Below are positions 58,301-63,965 of a stretch of 64,000 bases of DNA, piece by piece. The stretch is from Murimonas intestini. Lineage in GTDB: Bacteria > Bacillota > Clostridia > Lachnospirales > Lachnospiraceae. Below the pieces are notes generated by a model. That model was not told the DNA's origin and searched no databases. It saw only the letters and a program-made list of their open reading frames with translations. The stretch lies in the NCBI RefSeq assembly GCF_024622195.1, contig NZ_JANKBI010000013.1, positions 1-64,000 on the forward strand, read 5' to 3'. Position numbers and translations under genes: made by a program. Positions within the stretch are counted from its first letter, which is position 1. Every line of letters starts with the position of its first letter.

Positions 58301-59871
58301 GCCTTTGACTCTCTTTGCGATGTCTCCTGACCGATCAGTTTATAAGTGAGCTGAGCCGTATTTTCCAATGTATACGATTTCAGTTCCTCATTTGAAGGAG
58401 TGACATATGGTGCACGGGGATAGCGGACAACTACCGTATATTCGGTCTTGATTGGCGTTCCCGCCTTAACAAATGGATAATTTTTTGCACTCTCTGCTGT
58501 GAGCATTTCCAGATATTTAATCGTCAATGACTCCACAACGGTTTTGCCATTAACGGTTTTCGTATTAACGGTGTATTCACTGCCGTTTGTCAGATCTTTT
58601 CCGGCCTCATTTATTACAGACGATGCTTTCACACTCTGAATACTTACGGCCTCTCCGCCTGTTGGTACGCCTGCTGTCGGCAGAATATCCGTTAAAGAAA
58701 ATGTCTGAGCCATATTATCCATATCAAGCCGCCCCAGACGGTTCCACCCGGTCTCCTGATTCGGATTGGCTTTATAATCAGATTGACTCTGATTATAAAC
58801 AGTAAGTTTATATGTAACATCATAATACTGCCCATCACCTGTAAGGACAGTCTCTCCGACCCGTTCCTTTTTTACATTCCAGCCGTCGTCTGCGGTTACT
58901 GTCAAATCCGCTGTCTTTGTAATATTGATTCCTACTCCCACTGAAGTTGATGATTCTGTATAAGTAAGCTTCAATGTTGAAGGAATATTTAAAGTCGTAT
59001 TATCTGCAAATATAAAATTATCTACTTGCAGTGACAAGTCAATTGACCTTCCAGTTCCTGTATCAAGATCGTTCTTCAACTGGAAAACCAGTATAGTGCT
59101 TCCATCTTGCAGAATCGTCTTGCTTTCTGACAGAATATCATCTCCGCCAGACCGTGCCACATATGACACACCCTTCGGAAGCGTGACTGAAATAGTGGGA
59201 GATTCATATTTTCCTCCACCGGGTACCGTATACTGCAGATGATAATTCACAGCATCGCCTGCCACTACAGTAGACTGGCTCAATTCGGCCGTCAGATCAA
59301 AACCATGGGTATCACCTGCCGCACGTGAACTCCCCAGCGCCCTGTTTGCCGCCTTTGGAACCTCTGTCTCTGATTCTGACTCTGACTCTGATTCCGTCTG
59401 ACTCTCACTCTGTATCTCTTCTGTCTGGGCCTGTGTCTCTGATTCATTTGTCTGAGGCTGTGTCTCCGGTGCATTTGTCTGAGGCTGCGTCTCCGGTGCA
59501 CTTGTCTGAGGCTGCGTCTCTGGTGCACTTGTCTGAGGCTGTGTCTCCGGTGCATTTGTCTGAGGCTGCGTCTCTGGTGCACTTGTCTGAGGCTGCGTCT
59601 CTGGTGCACTTGTCTGAGACTGCGTCTCTGGCGCGTTTGTCTGGGCCTGTGTTTCTGGCACAGCTGCCTGCGTCTGTATCTCTGCCACAGGCGCGGCGTT
59701 CCCTTCATTCTCTCCTGTATTTTCCGTCACAGCTTCTGTATCAGCCGCACTTGCCAGTACCTGCGGCAGTGATGTTATGCCATCTGAGCTGACCAGCAAA
59801 AGTACTGCCAGCGTCATGGCCACCAGTCTTTTCCATATTGAAAAAACTGATCTTCTGTTCTTGTTTTCCAT
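46396..59871 (-). CDS. Giant SpaA/SdrD-type cell-surface adhesin, 4,491 residues
   Basis: An uninterrupted 13.5-kb gene. Order: signal peptide (about 1-43), nine 9-residue PETQPQT repeats (71-150), Ser/Glu tract, adhesin-like N-terminal domain (about 188-530), about 20 SpaA/CnaB-like domains (about 534-2980), a linker region of non-SpaA beta domains (about 2980-3690), five SdrD-B-like domains (about 3690-4400, e.g. SIGDYVWLDTNKNGIQDPDE), a Thr/Arg-rich segment and a sorting signal. The SpaA units have lysine in strand 1 (for example GKFKIRK) and YY(I/L/V)KE(T/E) near their ends, the residues that form isopeptide bonds. The signal is SKTGDD, a hydrophobic helix and KKKRRR, close to the SPKTG type used by class B-like sortases. 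No sortase is in the window. GGAGG precedes the ATG. Domain counts are by eye. Confidence 0.9.
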   Translation of the reverse strand: MENKNRRSVFSIWKRLVAMTLAVLLLVSSDGITSLPQVLASAADTEAVTENTGENEGNAAPVAEIQTQAAVPETQAQTNAPETQSQTSAPETQPQTSAPETQPQTNAPETQPQTSAPETQPQTSAPETQPQTNAPETQPQTNESETQAQTEEIQSESQTESESESESETEVPKAANRALGSSRAAGDTHGFDLTAELSQSTVVAGDAVNYHLQYTVPGGGKYESPTISVTLPKGVSYVARSGGDDILSESKTILQDGSTILVFQLKNDLDTGTGRSIDLSLQVDNFIFADNTTLNIPSTLKLTYTESSTSVGVGINITKTADLTVTADDGWNVKKERVGETVLTGDGQYYDVTYKLTVYNQSQSDYKANPNQETGWNRLGRLDMDNMAQTFSLTDILPTAGVPTGGEAVSIQSVKASSVINEAGKDLTNGSEYTVNTKTVNGKTVVESLTIKYLEMLTAESAKNYPFVKAGTPIKTEYTVVVRYPRAPYVTPSNEELKSYTLENTAQLTYKLIGQETSQRESKANVTLGEKEEAGAGVSLVVKKYIQIAESEILLDKETQAFYGTVSFGLYKDSSCQNVATDVTGQQAAGAKQETGDNGTVTFSALRPGTYYLKEESGIDGFKAADVQKVSIDASGQVTVETSDSTGLENNAVKIVNKSEQKSIVEFEKQGTTSAGEEDTRMLAGFGFSLTNKDDSEIKYEAVSDSDGKVRFENVAAGTYELKEISIPESFQDEYSLDGVESIEITVEANKIVKPQLNVEGSEGIYRNTSNKGCLSIEKVDVDDNAKKLEGAEFNLYGPFGKSESSYSESNLVMEGESAYVMKTEQESGKAVSKPLMPGWYYVKEIKAPENYVATEKGKWIQVGQNTVAESKFENKKKIAVYIKKAGTIGKEQIAGPSLAGAKFEIYDAKEGGNVVGYWVTTTDATGKETSNPVYLNAGATYWYEETKAPEGYTPSIGRVGFTVEATSEGNVCRVTCTNSAAWGQIKIVKENSKTGGPIAGAEFKIFSDEDCQNEVELNGNPVGKLTTNDKGVVLTPLLPVSDENTKYYIKETGVPNGYVSTIDVIRGIDSDGYGILEGDGISVEKNTQTVVTVKNNPLVKAQLTKVDSKDLNKKLQGAQFQLYEDPEAQKPIGAAVTTDQDGVATFEGLKAGSTYYYKETSAPTGYVLTDEVGSFTIPGIDSEEISNELIYEITTSVKNDMLGDLKIQKYTNMDTTEQEGVPLTDEEITFKLYLKETEDSSVDTADSKKLIAEGKTDQKGEVTFSDLKPGNYWLVEVTPDGYEDKPPVSVTVDPGENKEGDSYTKIVHVIKNTANKGKIEIEKIQDGDYTTKVAGAVFDIYKKNDPSDTPVASIITNNNGIAKSGWLEPGDYYMVERSNDKHQAVDEKDNVLKKDGVPYYSSGEEFDFTITAAQTNKIYTGDPAETGSLNSGAIENELMGKLKVNKRAAFKVNGEDKSSVYYPLSGAEIEIYKASDTADSTTTSENIEKDLIADNLVLEKTTIKYEFISDYLPAGKYWVVETEAPENYKLNEGGNAANAYLVTVTAGQTTPEEDAAVTIDNEAEYGKLRVRKVDSQGNIIELPAEFTIYKEVKEAVYNETAPDDRETISDANGIIIYLIKANGAPASSDAEGSMMQTGTAGNGEAVTNDLKPGDTYYLKEISAPDTYFFDDAWSGPYTILAGEEITAVITNYKVNEATGTKKDDSGQGISGAYIGLFDSEADANAFVQFVIDQNLETDMTKRAEIKKLLGNGDYKTDKTYTVLNKIQKIAVTDKGTFKFENLKAGQTYWLTELLPPEPESAEAGGNYKYDTTVKSITVPEDGKISETLGLDFVDARYGQLQVSKTTKLSFDNTGNEEYRVEGVKFNVYEAVKDGSGPYEKDSTKYKKASDKPVASGYTDSNGIYTSIKLAPDKFYIVEEAAAEEYDNDRKVPEFISVAKKSTDEKTSDPKYVILQVTSGAVNAAEDKDGNLVADNKFYNGAIWGRFKLKKVDQADKLITSKITFEIYRKDDDGNYNPYKSYGNEGVFAVNKGASGVGEDGIYLSDYLPAGTYKLVEESHTGYTKCEDIEFTIEGGKLTGGTVPQQDSVSIPTVGLNTPIVVKNIHKGYLELKKIGLFTDQGNVKKEDEKALAGVTFEIYLKTENGSFSSDCQAASVATGMTDKDGKIPTNGKFELDAGNYWLVETSIGEGNKTYETPPTETPDKWSTEEQAKWAREIKIEPAETTSLTGNNAVRNITIQGKFKIRKTDANDDAVTLEMEGAKFGVYKTADCTGTKVDTLTINADGTATSKLLDAGEYYIKETEAPSGYQKNETIYGPYTVTSNTLTDYSVDAYKAEGETNKISWIRDKKLFKIEVTKYAVTGYTSTGDSEQETKSPLSGIKFALYDSMEAAEKDQALDLDGETVGYTESSLTTALTGANGKLTFEKLTLPTEDGKSAQKTYYIREVPNSKTWDNKPCQTINGVAYTMGENTIQEVTVKYNSTDAKESVEFTNYKMGSFEINKMFRWTEKDSAGSTQNKEMPLGNVTFKIYSVADNKTNPDTSADSETFVKEITTGNPDLGEQTAVAESGQLPAGWYAVVETSVNGKPLKDYGYNPVTVWIQVKDAKVNSDYSKEGSKGSIYNESVRGSFIITKYDGKTEMLSGAEFELYKKNDKGGWDLVQSKPQTSSGDAEKKIVMTDKTYESGLLAAGEYKLREIKSPSYQRKDGTDVQFQMPKEDVFFNITAGTTVKIDIKNNPKGSIVFTKKASQYDQNDKPVTDNTVLNKCIFKLYTKAGKVYTAVQETDQSGNTKDRVFTASNGVYRMDNVDPGTYYIHEESVNTPGYSVREEFFKVVIPAGLGVEDKLVFEPAVSDNQDIMENDGVIVNDANVGSLLIKKQDQQKNPLTGAQFEVYAKDAKGKYTILKDKATVTSSDGQVTFKNLPAERGGTKYLVKETKAPDNYTLDNAFESEGVKIEQEVTVYPLSAPQLDKVNSVTFTNKKIEQGFGKFPTSITKKISDSDEKQKESVTAEKSLIDSEYAVDFTLGGYADGKNTLPAEEFYVTDDQVQLYYDAGYAVGVPDYKLMDKRQEDYKYTSVTVHKAHNKDQSQTVSVSMQYKLYGESTWRDYNGGTKYPLTAEQKFDLSSISGLQLPVTGIRVYYHNVQAGFTLDSAGQGISINAVLNRRDTITNDQMPEVRKVTNQANVTLKERYKNSQGKETTGPQISLKSNTVEAFIPTYKTELPTVTLTNVVTNNPGNNRFASGSTVAYRLTASNVQDSKADFKAPMVTFDLAPYTVLNTNFGTVGLNGNKGFRVMLQSKSSTSQGEMTSTQEIPASAYTIVEEKDVPFLGSTDALNPEGLKTSRYAFKFSDDFVLKPGDSIVIELQGIISYTKPSGDIRFDSPAYLGSNYNILSTLENPYGTSFLSKSAIVTEDQIDSTLNGGSKKNEYVSEPVVVYTIDGTGLQLQKSISKDDVYFSSVDTANVNPTDEIYYNLTLYNFSEVPGRTARIADVLPFPGDTYIINNVGRYTDIPAGEEFEEMLFQSMYVTYRNSVTGENQDGNIENIKLYYFVEDSSSANEWRDNRAAAVATINDFLENTKSVANSQPVYEAWQGKWTTELPSDLSRVTAVGAEVTFKQDALLDREHALNLHITMKTPGYTADQIEDYAGRKMVNASVASLIRAQDDGIVAAMGLADKVESNEVVAKLNLPTGSIGDQVFYDHNKNGIQDLEEGGDDERAGQGLAVKLYQRTYSSVTHDSQEVLYAVTETDGNGNYRFDGLPCNYLKKNHTSDMDDPENYVGGEFYEYRVEFEAPEGFAPTIKGAGKDREKDSDVNPDGFTDYVRLMVSSEDGKLTGQTDLSLDAGYIKPYELGNRVWLDINRDGLQNTYIDEETDEEKEEPGVPNVGVKLYKVEDENGVISDIDNPLMTTVTDQNGEYWFRNLPEGYYVVVFDISMFRKEDGYSYQYMFTDANVSGDGREELDSDAMESPELNEGDEDRIRKTKVVHLSYDAMLGVIPDPYSDDRWDAGLTVYSAIGGFCFDDENYTDMQDLYIPLPGTEVELYRVVKGKREAEPLCTATVGEDGRYFFDKLLEGQYQIHFKYPEGYTAVLPGVGTRTTDSNTEKFEGDDRTQGFTTIIDLGRDTVDRTWDAGACKLSSIGDYVWLDTNKNGIQDPDEKGIEGVTVILQSRIDGSEWTTEASTETDQNGKYIFTQLKSSKRYGKQYRVVFVFEEGVSVTTSLSGKDRGLDSDALFRIRDLGWVTAPIPILEYGTSDMTWDAGIVETVEPKGTIGDFVWYDKNRNGIQDEDEVGIGGIEVVLEMNESGTLSNESGWGVYGSTTTNSNGYYRFYDLPSGYYRVRFKIPEEYYITLYNQGTDEELDSDASREATGRWYYSRGFYLNVNVKPVDLSWDAGVYKVTDLTTTVIKREPGKTVINRTDTYKTVTRKVTRNVTRTVGGTTRTVTRKTTRKASKTGDDTDIRIWLLFALLSGTAIVFIVKKKRRRVKE
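59422..59661 (-). repeat. Nine 27-bp tandem repeats near the start of the giant gene
   Basis: Units code APETQPQT(S/N), with edge units PETQAQTN and ESETQAQT. They follow the signal peptide and would form a flexible, proline-rich extended segment. The length is prone to change by slippage in frame. Confidence 0.85.
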
Positions 59872-60048
59872 ATACTTACCTCCATAGTCTCCTATTGTTA
59901 GCTGCTGCCCTATAAATATTGCAGCCTGGCAGTCCGGGCTGCATAGAATTAATTTTATTGCCTCTCTGTATCACAGGCTTTTCCGTTGTACATTTTTATG
60001 CCTCCGGCAATAGAGGCCGGGAGGACACTTACCCATGATGTTGCTACC

Positions 60049-60076
60049 ATTATACACCAGAATGGTCACACAGCAA
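60049..60076 (-). promoter_or_regulatory. Possible promoter of the giant gene, with a long structured leader
   Basis: On the minus strand TATAAT (60049-60054) is perfect; the -35 TTGCTG (60071-60076) matches only TTG, with a 16-base spacer. The leader to 59871 is ~170 nt with hairpins such as CCGGC/GCCGG (about 60002-60021) and GCAGCC/GGCTGC (about 59922-59944). I found no known riboswitch core. In the rest of the 436-base gap to the shell-protein gene, ATTTTCAAA/TTTGAAAAT (about 60103-60127) is a further hairpin. Confidence 0.4.
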
Positions 60077-60232
60077 TCACACAGTTTCCCTAAAACCCCA
60101 CATTTTCAAATATTTTCTTTGAAAATGTACGTAAGATACGGATAATCTTTTCAGAAATTTTCAAACTCCCTGTCGCCCTCACTGTATCCTCCCCTCACCC
60201 TTCCTGTCACCACAGGAAACAGACAGTCGTAA

Positions 60233-60261
60233 TTGACAATTCCCCTTATTTTCTTTATACT
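60233..60261 (+). promoter_or_regulatory. Promoter of the shell-protein gene
   Basis: TTGACA (60233-60238, perfect) and TATACT (60256-60261) with a 17-base spacer. Transcription would begin about 40 bases before the ATG, which has CGGAGG seven bases upstream. Confidence 0.7.
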
Positions 60262-60308
60262 TAAAATCAGAGTATTCTTCAGACAAGCTCTATTATACGG
60301 AGGTAAGC

Positions 60309-61022
60309 ATGGATATTAAATCAATCAGTATGGACTGTACACGTCCTGAATTCGTGGGAACAGCAGTCCTTGATACAATAGGCCTTGTGATTCCCGGGGT
60401 GGACGATGCCCTCCTGAATCAGATGGATGTGGGTACAAGATACCGTTCTCTGGGTGTCTTCAGCTCCCGGACAGGGGCGGCCGGACAGCTCACGGCTATC
60501 GATGAGGCAGTGAAGGCCACTAATACAGAAGTCCTGTCCATCGAGCTACCACGAGACACGAAGGGATGGGGCGGCCACGGAAATTATGTGGTACTTGGAG
60601 GCCAGGACGTATCTGATGTCAGGCAGGCCATCTCCACTGCTCTGGAACTGACAAATAAATACGCCGGCGAGCTTTATATCAGCGAAGCGGGGCATCTGGA
60701 ATTTGCCTTTTCTGCAAATGCCGGCCATGTCCTTGAAAAGGCGTTCAACGCAGTCTATGGTCAGGCATTTGGGTTCCTGTGCGGTTCTCCTGCTGCCATA
60801 GGCCTTGTCATGGCAGACACTGCCGTAAAGTCCGCAGATGTGGATATTATAAGCTATATGACTCCCAACAAAGGGACAAGCCATTCCAATGAAGTCATTC
60901 TGGCTCTGTCAGGTTCAGCCAGTTCTGTAAAAGAGGCTGTCCTGTCAGCCCGCCAGATTGGGCTGGAGCTCTTGATTTCCATGGGAAGTTATCCCAATAT
61001 CCCTGGCAAACCCTATTTATAA
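60309..61022 (+). CDS. Bacterial microcompartment trimeric shell protein, PduB-like
   Basis: 237 residues with two fused BMC domains (about 10-115 and 125-232). The sequence is close to PduB: FVGTAVLDTIGLVIPGVD, RYRSLGVFSSRTGAAGQL, KATNTEVLSIELPRDTKG, HGNYVVLGGQDVSDV, GSPAAIGLVMADTAVKSADV and GTSHSNEVILALSG. It lacks the longer N-terminal extension of full PduB (~270 residues) that links shell to cargo. BMC-T proteins form trimers with a central pore. No other microcompartment gene, enzyme or encapsulation peptide is in the window, so it is an orphan that may add to a shell encoded elsewhere. It is monocistronic with its own promoter and terminator. Confidence 0.88.
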   Translation: MDIKSISMDCTRPEFVGTAVLDTIGLVIPGVDDALLNQMDVGTRYRSLGVFSSRTGAAGQLTAIDEAVKATNTEVLSIELPRDTKGWGGHGNYVVLGGQDVSDVRQAISTALELTNKYAGELYISEAGHLEFAFSANAGHVLEKAFNAVYGQAFGFLCGSPAAIGLVMADTAVKSADVDIISYMTPNKGTSHSNEVILALSGSASSVKEAVLSARQIGLELLISMGSYPNIPGKPYL

Positions 61023-61036
61023 TATCTTAACGTGAA

Positions 61037-61066
61037 AAACCCAGAGAATAAAAACTCTCTGGGTTT
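61037..61066. terminator. Bidirectional terminator between convergent genes
   Basis: AAACCCAGAGA (61037-61047) pairs with TCTCTGGGTTT (61056-61066). It lies 15 bases after the shell-protein gene and 17 bases after the zinc-ribbon gene, and suits both. Confidence 0.8.
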
Positions 61067-61082
61067 CTAAATTCCTGTTTAT

Positions 61083-62591
61083 CTAAAACATATCATTCAT
61101 CATCGTTCCTGTAAGATCGATCTTCCACTTCCCTTTTTCCTTTATAAGCGGAATTTCCATATCTTCTTTCTCCGCCCCGCTGTCACTGCGGATGACTGAC
61201 CGCACCTCAACAGTACACTTATTTTCACCTTCATATGTAATATCTTTAACTGTAAGCTCCATAGTAAAGCTGCCGTACTCATCAAGGGCTCTTTCCAGGA
61301 GGCCATCTCCTCCTGCCTTGACATAAACCCCCAAAAGTCCTGCGCTTGTACTGTCACAAAGATCAATCAGTGCGTCAACGTCTTTGTTGTTGACTGCATC
61401 TTCAAGCTTGCTGATCGTCTTCTCCGGAGTGCTCTTTCCTCCTGTGAAGCTCCAGACCAGAAATCCGATTCCACCGCATATGAGAATTGCACCTATAATG
61501 ATCAGGGCCAGCACTCCGCCTTTCATGCCTTTCCGCGGCTTATCATCCTGCGGCATATATTCCTGTGCATTTTCCTGACTTTTACGCTTTCCGTGGCCTT
61601 TTTTCTGATCTCCCGGCTGGCCATAGGCACCAGGCTGACTGTAGGCATTCTGCTGTGCATACTGACCCCTCTGGCCATTTTGCCCATATGTCTCCTGACC
61701 TCCATAGACATTACCCTGGCCATAAACGCCCTGCTGGCCATAGGCATTACTCTGTCCATAAGAACCCTGCCGGTTATACTGCCCTGACTGGTCATAGGTT
61801 CCTGACTGGCTGTATTCGTTACCCCGGCCATATGCTCCCGCCTGGCTGTATTCATTTCCCTGACCGTATATCCCGGACTGGCCGTATTCATTTCCCTGAC
61901 CATATGCCCCTGGCTGGCCATACTGACTTCCCTGGCCATATACTCCGGGACCGTACTGTTCTCCCTGACCGTATGCACCAGGCTGAACATACTGTCCTGC
62001 CTGATCATAGGACCCTGGCTGACCGTACTGCCCTGCCTGACCATATGTCCCTGACTGGCCGTACTGTCCCTGATCATAGGCCCCAGACTGACCATACTGT
62101 CCTGCCTGATCATAGGACCCTGGCTGAACATACTGTCCTGCCTGATCATAGGACCCTGGCTGGCCATAAGTCCCGGCCTGAACATACTGCCCTGACTGAT
62201 CATAGGCTCCTGGCTGGCCGTATGTCCCCGGCTGTGTATACATGTCCTGACTCACCGCAGGATCTCCCGCCATACCCGGAGTATACGCCGGATCTCCGGC
62301 ATAAATGCGTTCCGGTTTGGAAGCCTCCTCTGTATTCACATGCTCCACTCTGTCTGTATCTTCACTGCTCCGGCGGGGCAGCTGGCCAATGATCTTTGTC
62401 TCTTCTGCTTCTTCTCCATCCTCTTCCTGACAAACAGAAGCTGCCATCCCGGCCATATCTTCCGCCTGCCAGGGCTCCGCCTCCACCGCCGGAGCTTCAC
62501 CTGTCTGGGGCTCTTCCTCCACTTTTGTACCGCAGCTGGTGCAGAACCTGGCATCATCATCCAGCTTTTCTCCACACTTATAACAATACAT
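61083..62591 (-). CDS. Zinc-ribbon membrane protein with Gly/Gln/Tyr/Ser-rich low-complexity region
   Basis: 502 residues. The N terminus is a zinc ribbon with Cys3, Cys6, Cys17 and Cys20 (YCYKCGEKL and FCTSCGTKV). An acidic linker follows, then ~210 residues (about 116-326) made of YGQ(P/S)G, YDQAGQY and YGQGN units. One membrane helix (about 357-380: LALIIIGAILICGGIGFLVW) and a C-terminal domain of ~110 residues (about 385-502), like DUF4878/lumazine-type accessory domains, complete it. The topology predicts the low-complexity part inside the cell and the C-terminal domain outside. Composition resembles the prion-like regions of FUS-type proteins, which condense. Zinc-ribbon plus DUF-type membrane proteins are common in Clostridia; the function is unknown. 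Confidence 0.75.
   Translation of the reverse strand: MYCYKCGEKLDDDARFCTSCGTKVEEEPQTGEAPAVEAEPWQAEDMAGMAASVCQEEDGEEAEETKIIGQLPRRSSEDTDRVEHVNTEEASKPERIYAGDPAYTPGMAGDPAVSQDMYTQPGTYGQPGAYDQSGQYVQAGTYGQPGSYDQAGQYVQPGSYDQAGQYGQSGAYDQGQYGQSGTYGQAGQYGQPGSYDQAGQYVQPGAYGQGEQYGPGVYGQGSQYGQPGAYGQGNEYGQSGIYGQGNEYSQAGAYGRGNEYSQSGTYDQSGQYNRQGSYGQSNAYGQQGVYGQGNVYGGQETYGQNGQRGQYAQQNAYSQPGAYGQPGDQKKGHGKRKSQENAQEYMPQDDKPRKGMKGGVLALIIIGAILICGGIGFLVWSFTGGKSTPEKTISKLEDAVNNKDVDALIDLCDSTSAGLLGVYVKAGGDGLLERALDEYGSFTMELTVKDITYEGENKCTVEVRSVIRSDSGAEKEDMEIPLIKEKGKWKIDLTGTMMNDMF
61612..62246 (-). repeat. Degenerate tandem repeats coding the YGQ-rich region
   Basis: Units of about 8-10 residues (24-30 bases) are built on YGQPG/YDQAGQY. 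Several longer blocks are repeated nearly exactly, for example the run between 61979 and 62160. Slippage between units should make the length strain-variable. Confidence 0.75.
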
Positions 62592-62619
62592 CTCTTTCCC
62601 TCCTTTGTCCTCTTTCCAA

Positions 62620-62663
62620 AAAAGATCATCGTCTCCAGTAAATCAGGTCAACGATGATCTTTT
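62620..62663 (-). terminator. Terminator after murA
   Basis: AAAAGATCATCGT (62620-62632) pairs with ACGATGATCTTTT (62651-62663), with an 18-base loop and a T run on the minus strand. It lies 9 bases after the murA stop. Confidence 0.8.
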
Positions 62664-62672
62664 GTTTGCTCT

Positions 62673-63965
62673 TTAGCCGACGCGCAGCTTAAACTTCCTT
62701 ATATCTTTCTCAGTGGCCACACGCTCTATCTCAGCGCCGAGACCTCTCAGCTTTTCTTCAAAAGCCTCATAGCCTCTCTGGATATATACGATATCATCCA
62801 CAATCGTGATTCCTTCCGCTGCAAGCCCTGCAATTACCAAAGCCGCTCCCGCGCGGAGATCCGGTGCACTCACACGGGCACCCGTCAGCTTGTCCACGCC
62901 TGTAATGATCGCTGTATTTCCTTCTACCTTAACACTTGCGCCCATTCTGGCCAGTTCATCCACGTATTTGAATCTGTTTTCAAAAATACTCTCTGTCACA
63001 ATGCTGGTGCCTGAGGCTATAGCAAGTGTGACTCCTATCTGCGGCTGCATATCCGTAGGATATCCGGGATAGGGCAGAGTCTTGATATTCGTATTGCGGA
63101 GACGTTTAGAAGCCACAACACGCACTGCATCATCAAATTCCTCGACTTCACAGCCGATCTCCACGAGTTTAGCCGTAGTTGCCTCCAGATGCTTGGGAAT
63201 AACATTCTTAACCATGACATCGCCTTTAGTAGCCGCTGCCGCAAACATAAATGTACCTGCTTCTATCTGATCCGGAATAATGGAGTACTCTGTCCTGTGA
63301 AGGCTCTCCACACCGCGGATACGGATAACGTCAGTTCCTGCGCCTTTTATATTCGCGCCCATACTGTTCAGGAAATTTGCCACATCAACAACATGGGGTT
63401 CTCTGGCTGCATTCTCAAGGGTAGTGCGTCCCTCCGCCATAGCAGCTGCCATCATGATATTGATGGTCGCTCCCACTGAAACTGTATCCAGGAAAATATG
63501 ATTGCCCACCAGACGGTCAGCCTCTGCAATGATAGATCCGTTGCGGATACTAACCTTTGCTCCTAATGCCTTAAATCCCTTCAGATGAAGATCGATCGGC
63601 CTGCTGCCGATATTACAGCCGCCCGGAAGCGGTACTTCTGCTCTCTTATATTTTCCCAGCAGAGCTCCCAGCAGATAATAGGAAGCCCTTATCTTCTTGA
63701 TAAATTCATAATCAACACTGAAGTCTCCGATCATGGAGCCATTTATCTTTACCTTATTTCTGTTTACCCGTTCTACTTTAGCGCCGATCTGGCTGATGGC
63801 TTCCAGCAGAACATTGATATCCTGCACATCCGGCAGATTCTCAATCACAATAGTTTCGTCAGTCATGATAGCAGCAGCCAGAATACCAAGCGCCGCATTT
63901 TTTGCACCGCCGATTTCCACCTCTCCTACCAGTGGGTTACCGCCTTTGATAATATACTGTTCCAT
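62673..63965 (-). CDS. murA: UDP-N-acetylglucosamine 1-carboxyvinyltransferase
   Basis: 430 residues, full length. It transfers enolpyruvate to UDP-GlcNAc, the first committed step of peptidoglycan synthesis, in the cytoplasm. The catalytic cysteine is C117 in PLPGGCNIGSRPIDLHLKG. The opening GGNPLVGEVEIGGAKNAAL, the substrate loop and PYPGYPTDMQPQ are intact. Clostridia often carry two paralogues (MurA/MurZ) and I cannot assign which this is. The ATG is preceded by a weak GAGGTG-type site (minus strand TCGAGGTGTCC). Upstream sequence is cut by the window edge. Confidence 0.95.
   Translation of the reverse strand: MEQYIIKGGNPLVGEVEIGGAKNAALGILAAAIMTDETIVIENLPDVQDINVLLEAISQIGAKVERVNRNKVKINGSMIGDFSVDYEFIKKIRASYYLLGALLGKYKRAEVPLPGGCNIGSRPIDLHLKGFKALGAKVSIRNGSIIAEADRLVGNHIFLDTVSVGATINIMMAAAMAEGRTTLENAAREPHVVDVANFLNSMGANIKGAGTDVIRIRGVESLHRTEYSIIPDQIEAGTFMFAAAATKGDVMVKNVIPKHLEATTAKLVEIGCEVEEFDDAVRVVASKRLRNTNIKTLPYPGYPTDMQPQIGVTLAIASGTSIVTESIFENRFKYVDELARMGASVKVEGNTAIITGVDKLTGARVSAPDLRAGAALVIAGLAAEGITIVDDIVYIQRGYEAFEEKLRGLGAEIERVATEKDIRKFKLRVG

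Noticed and set aside
43925..59871. Sortase or pilus operon around the surface proteins
   Set aside because: No sortase, signal peptidase or pilin-type partner gene is encoded nearby.
59872..60076. Cyclic-di-GMP riboswitch before the giant gene
   Set aside because: The conserved core (for example GACGCAAAGC) is absent, so only an unnamed structured leader is reported.
61523..62392. Long repetitive open frames on both strands across the YGQ-rich region
   Set aside because: Tandem repeats with a length divisible by three keep all frames open; the zinc-ribbon frame is the one with a start site and domains at both ends.
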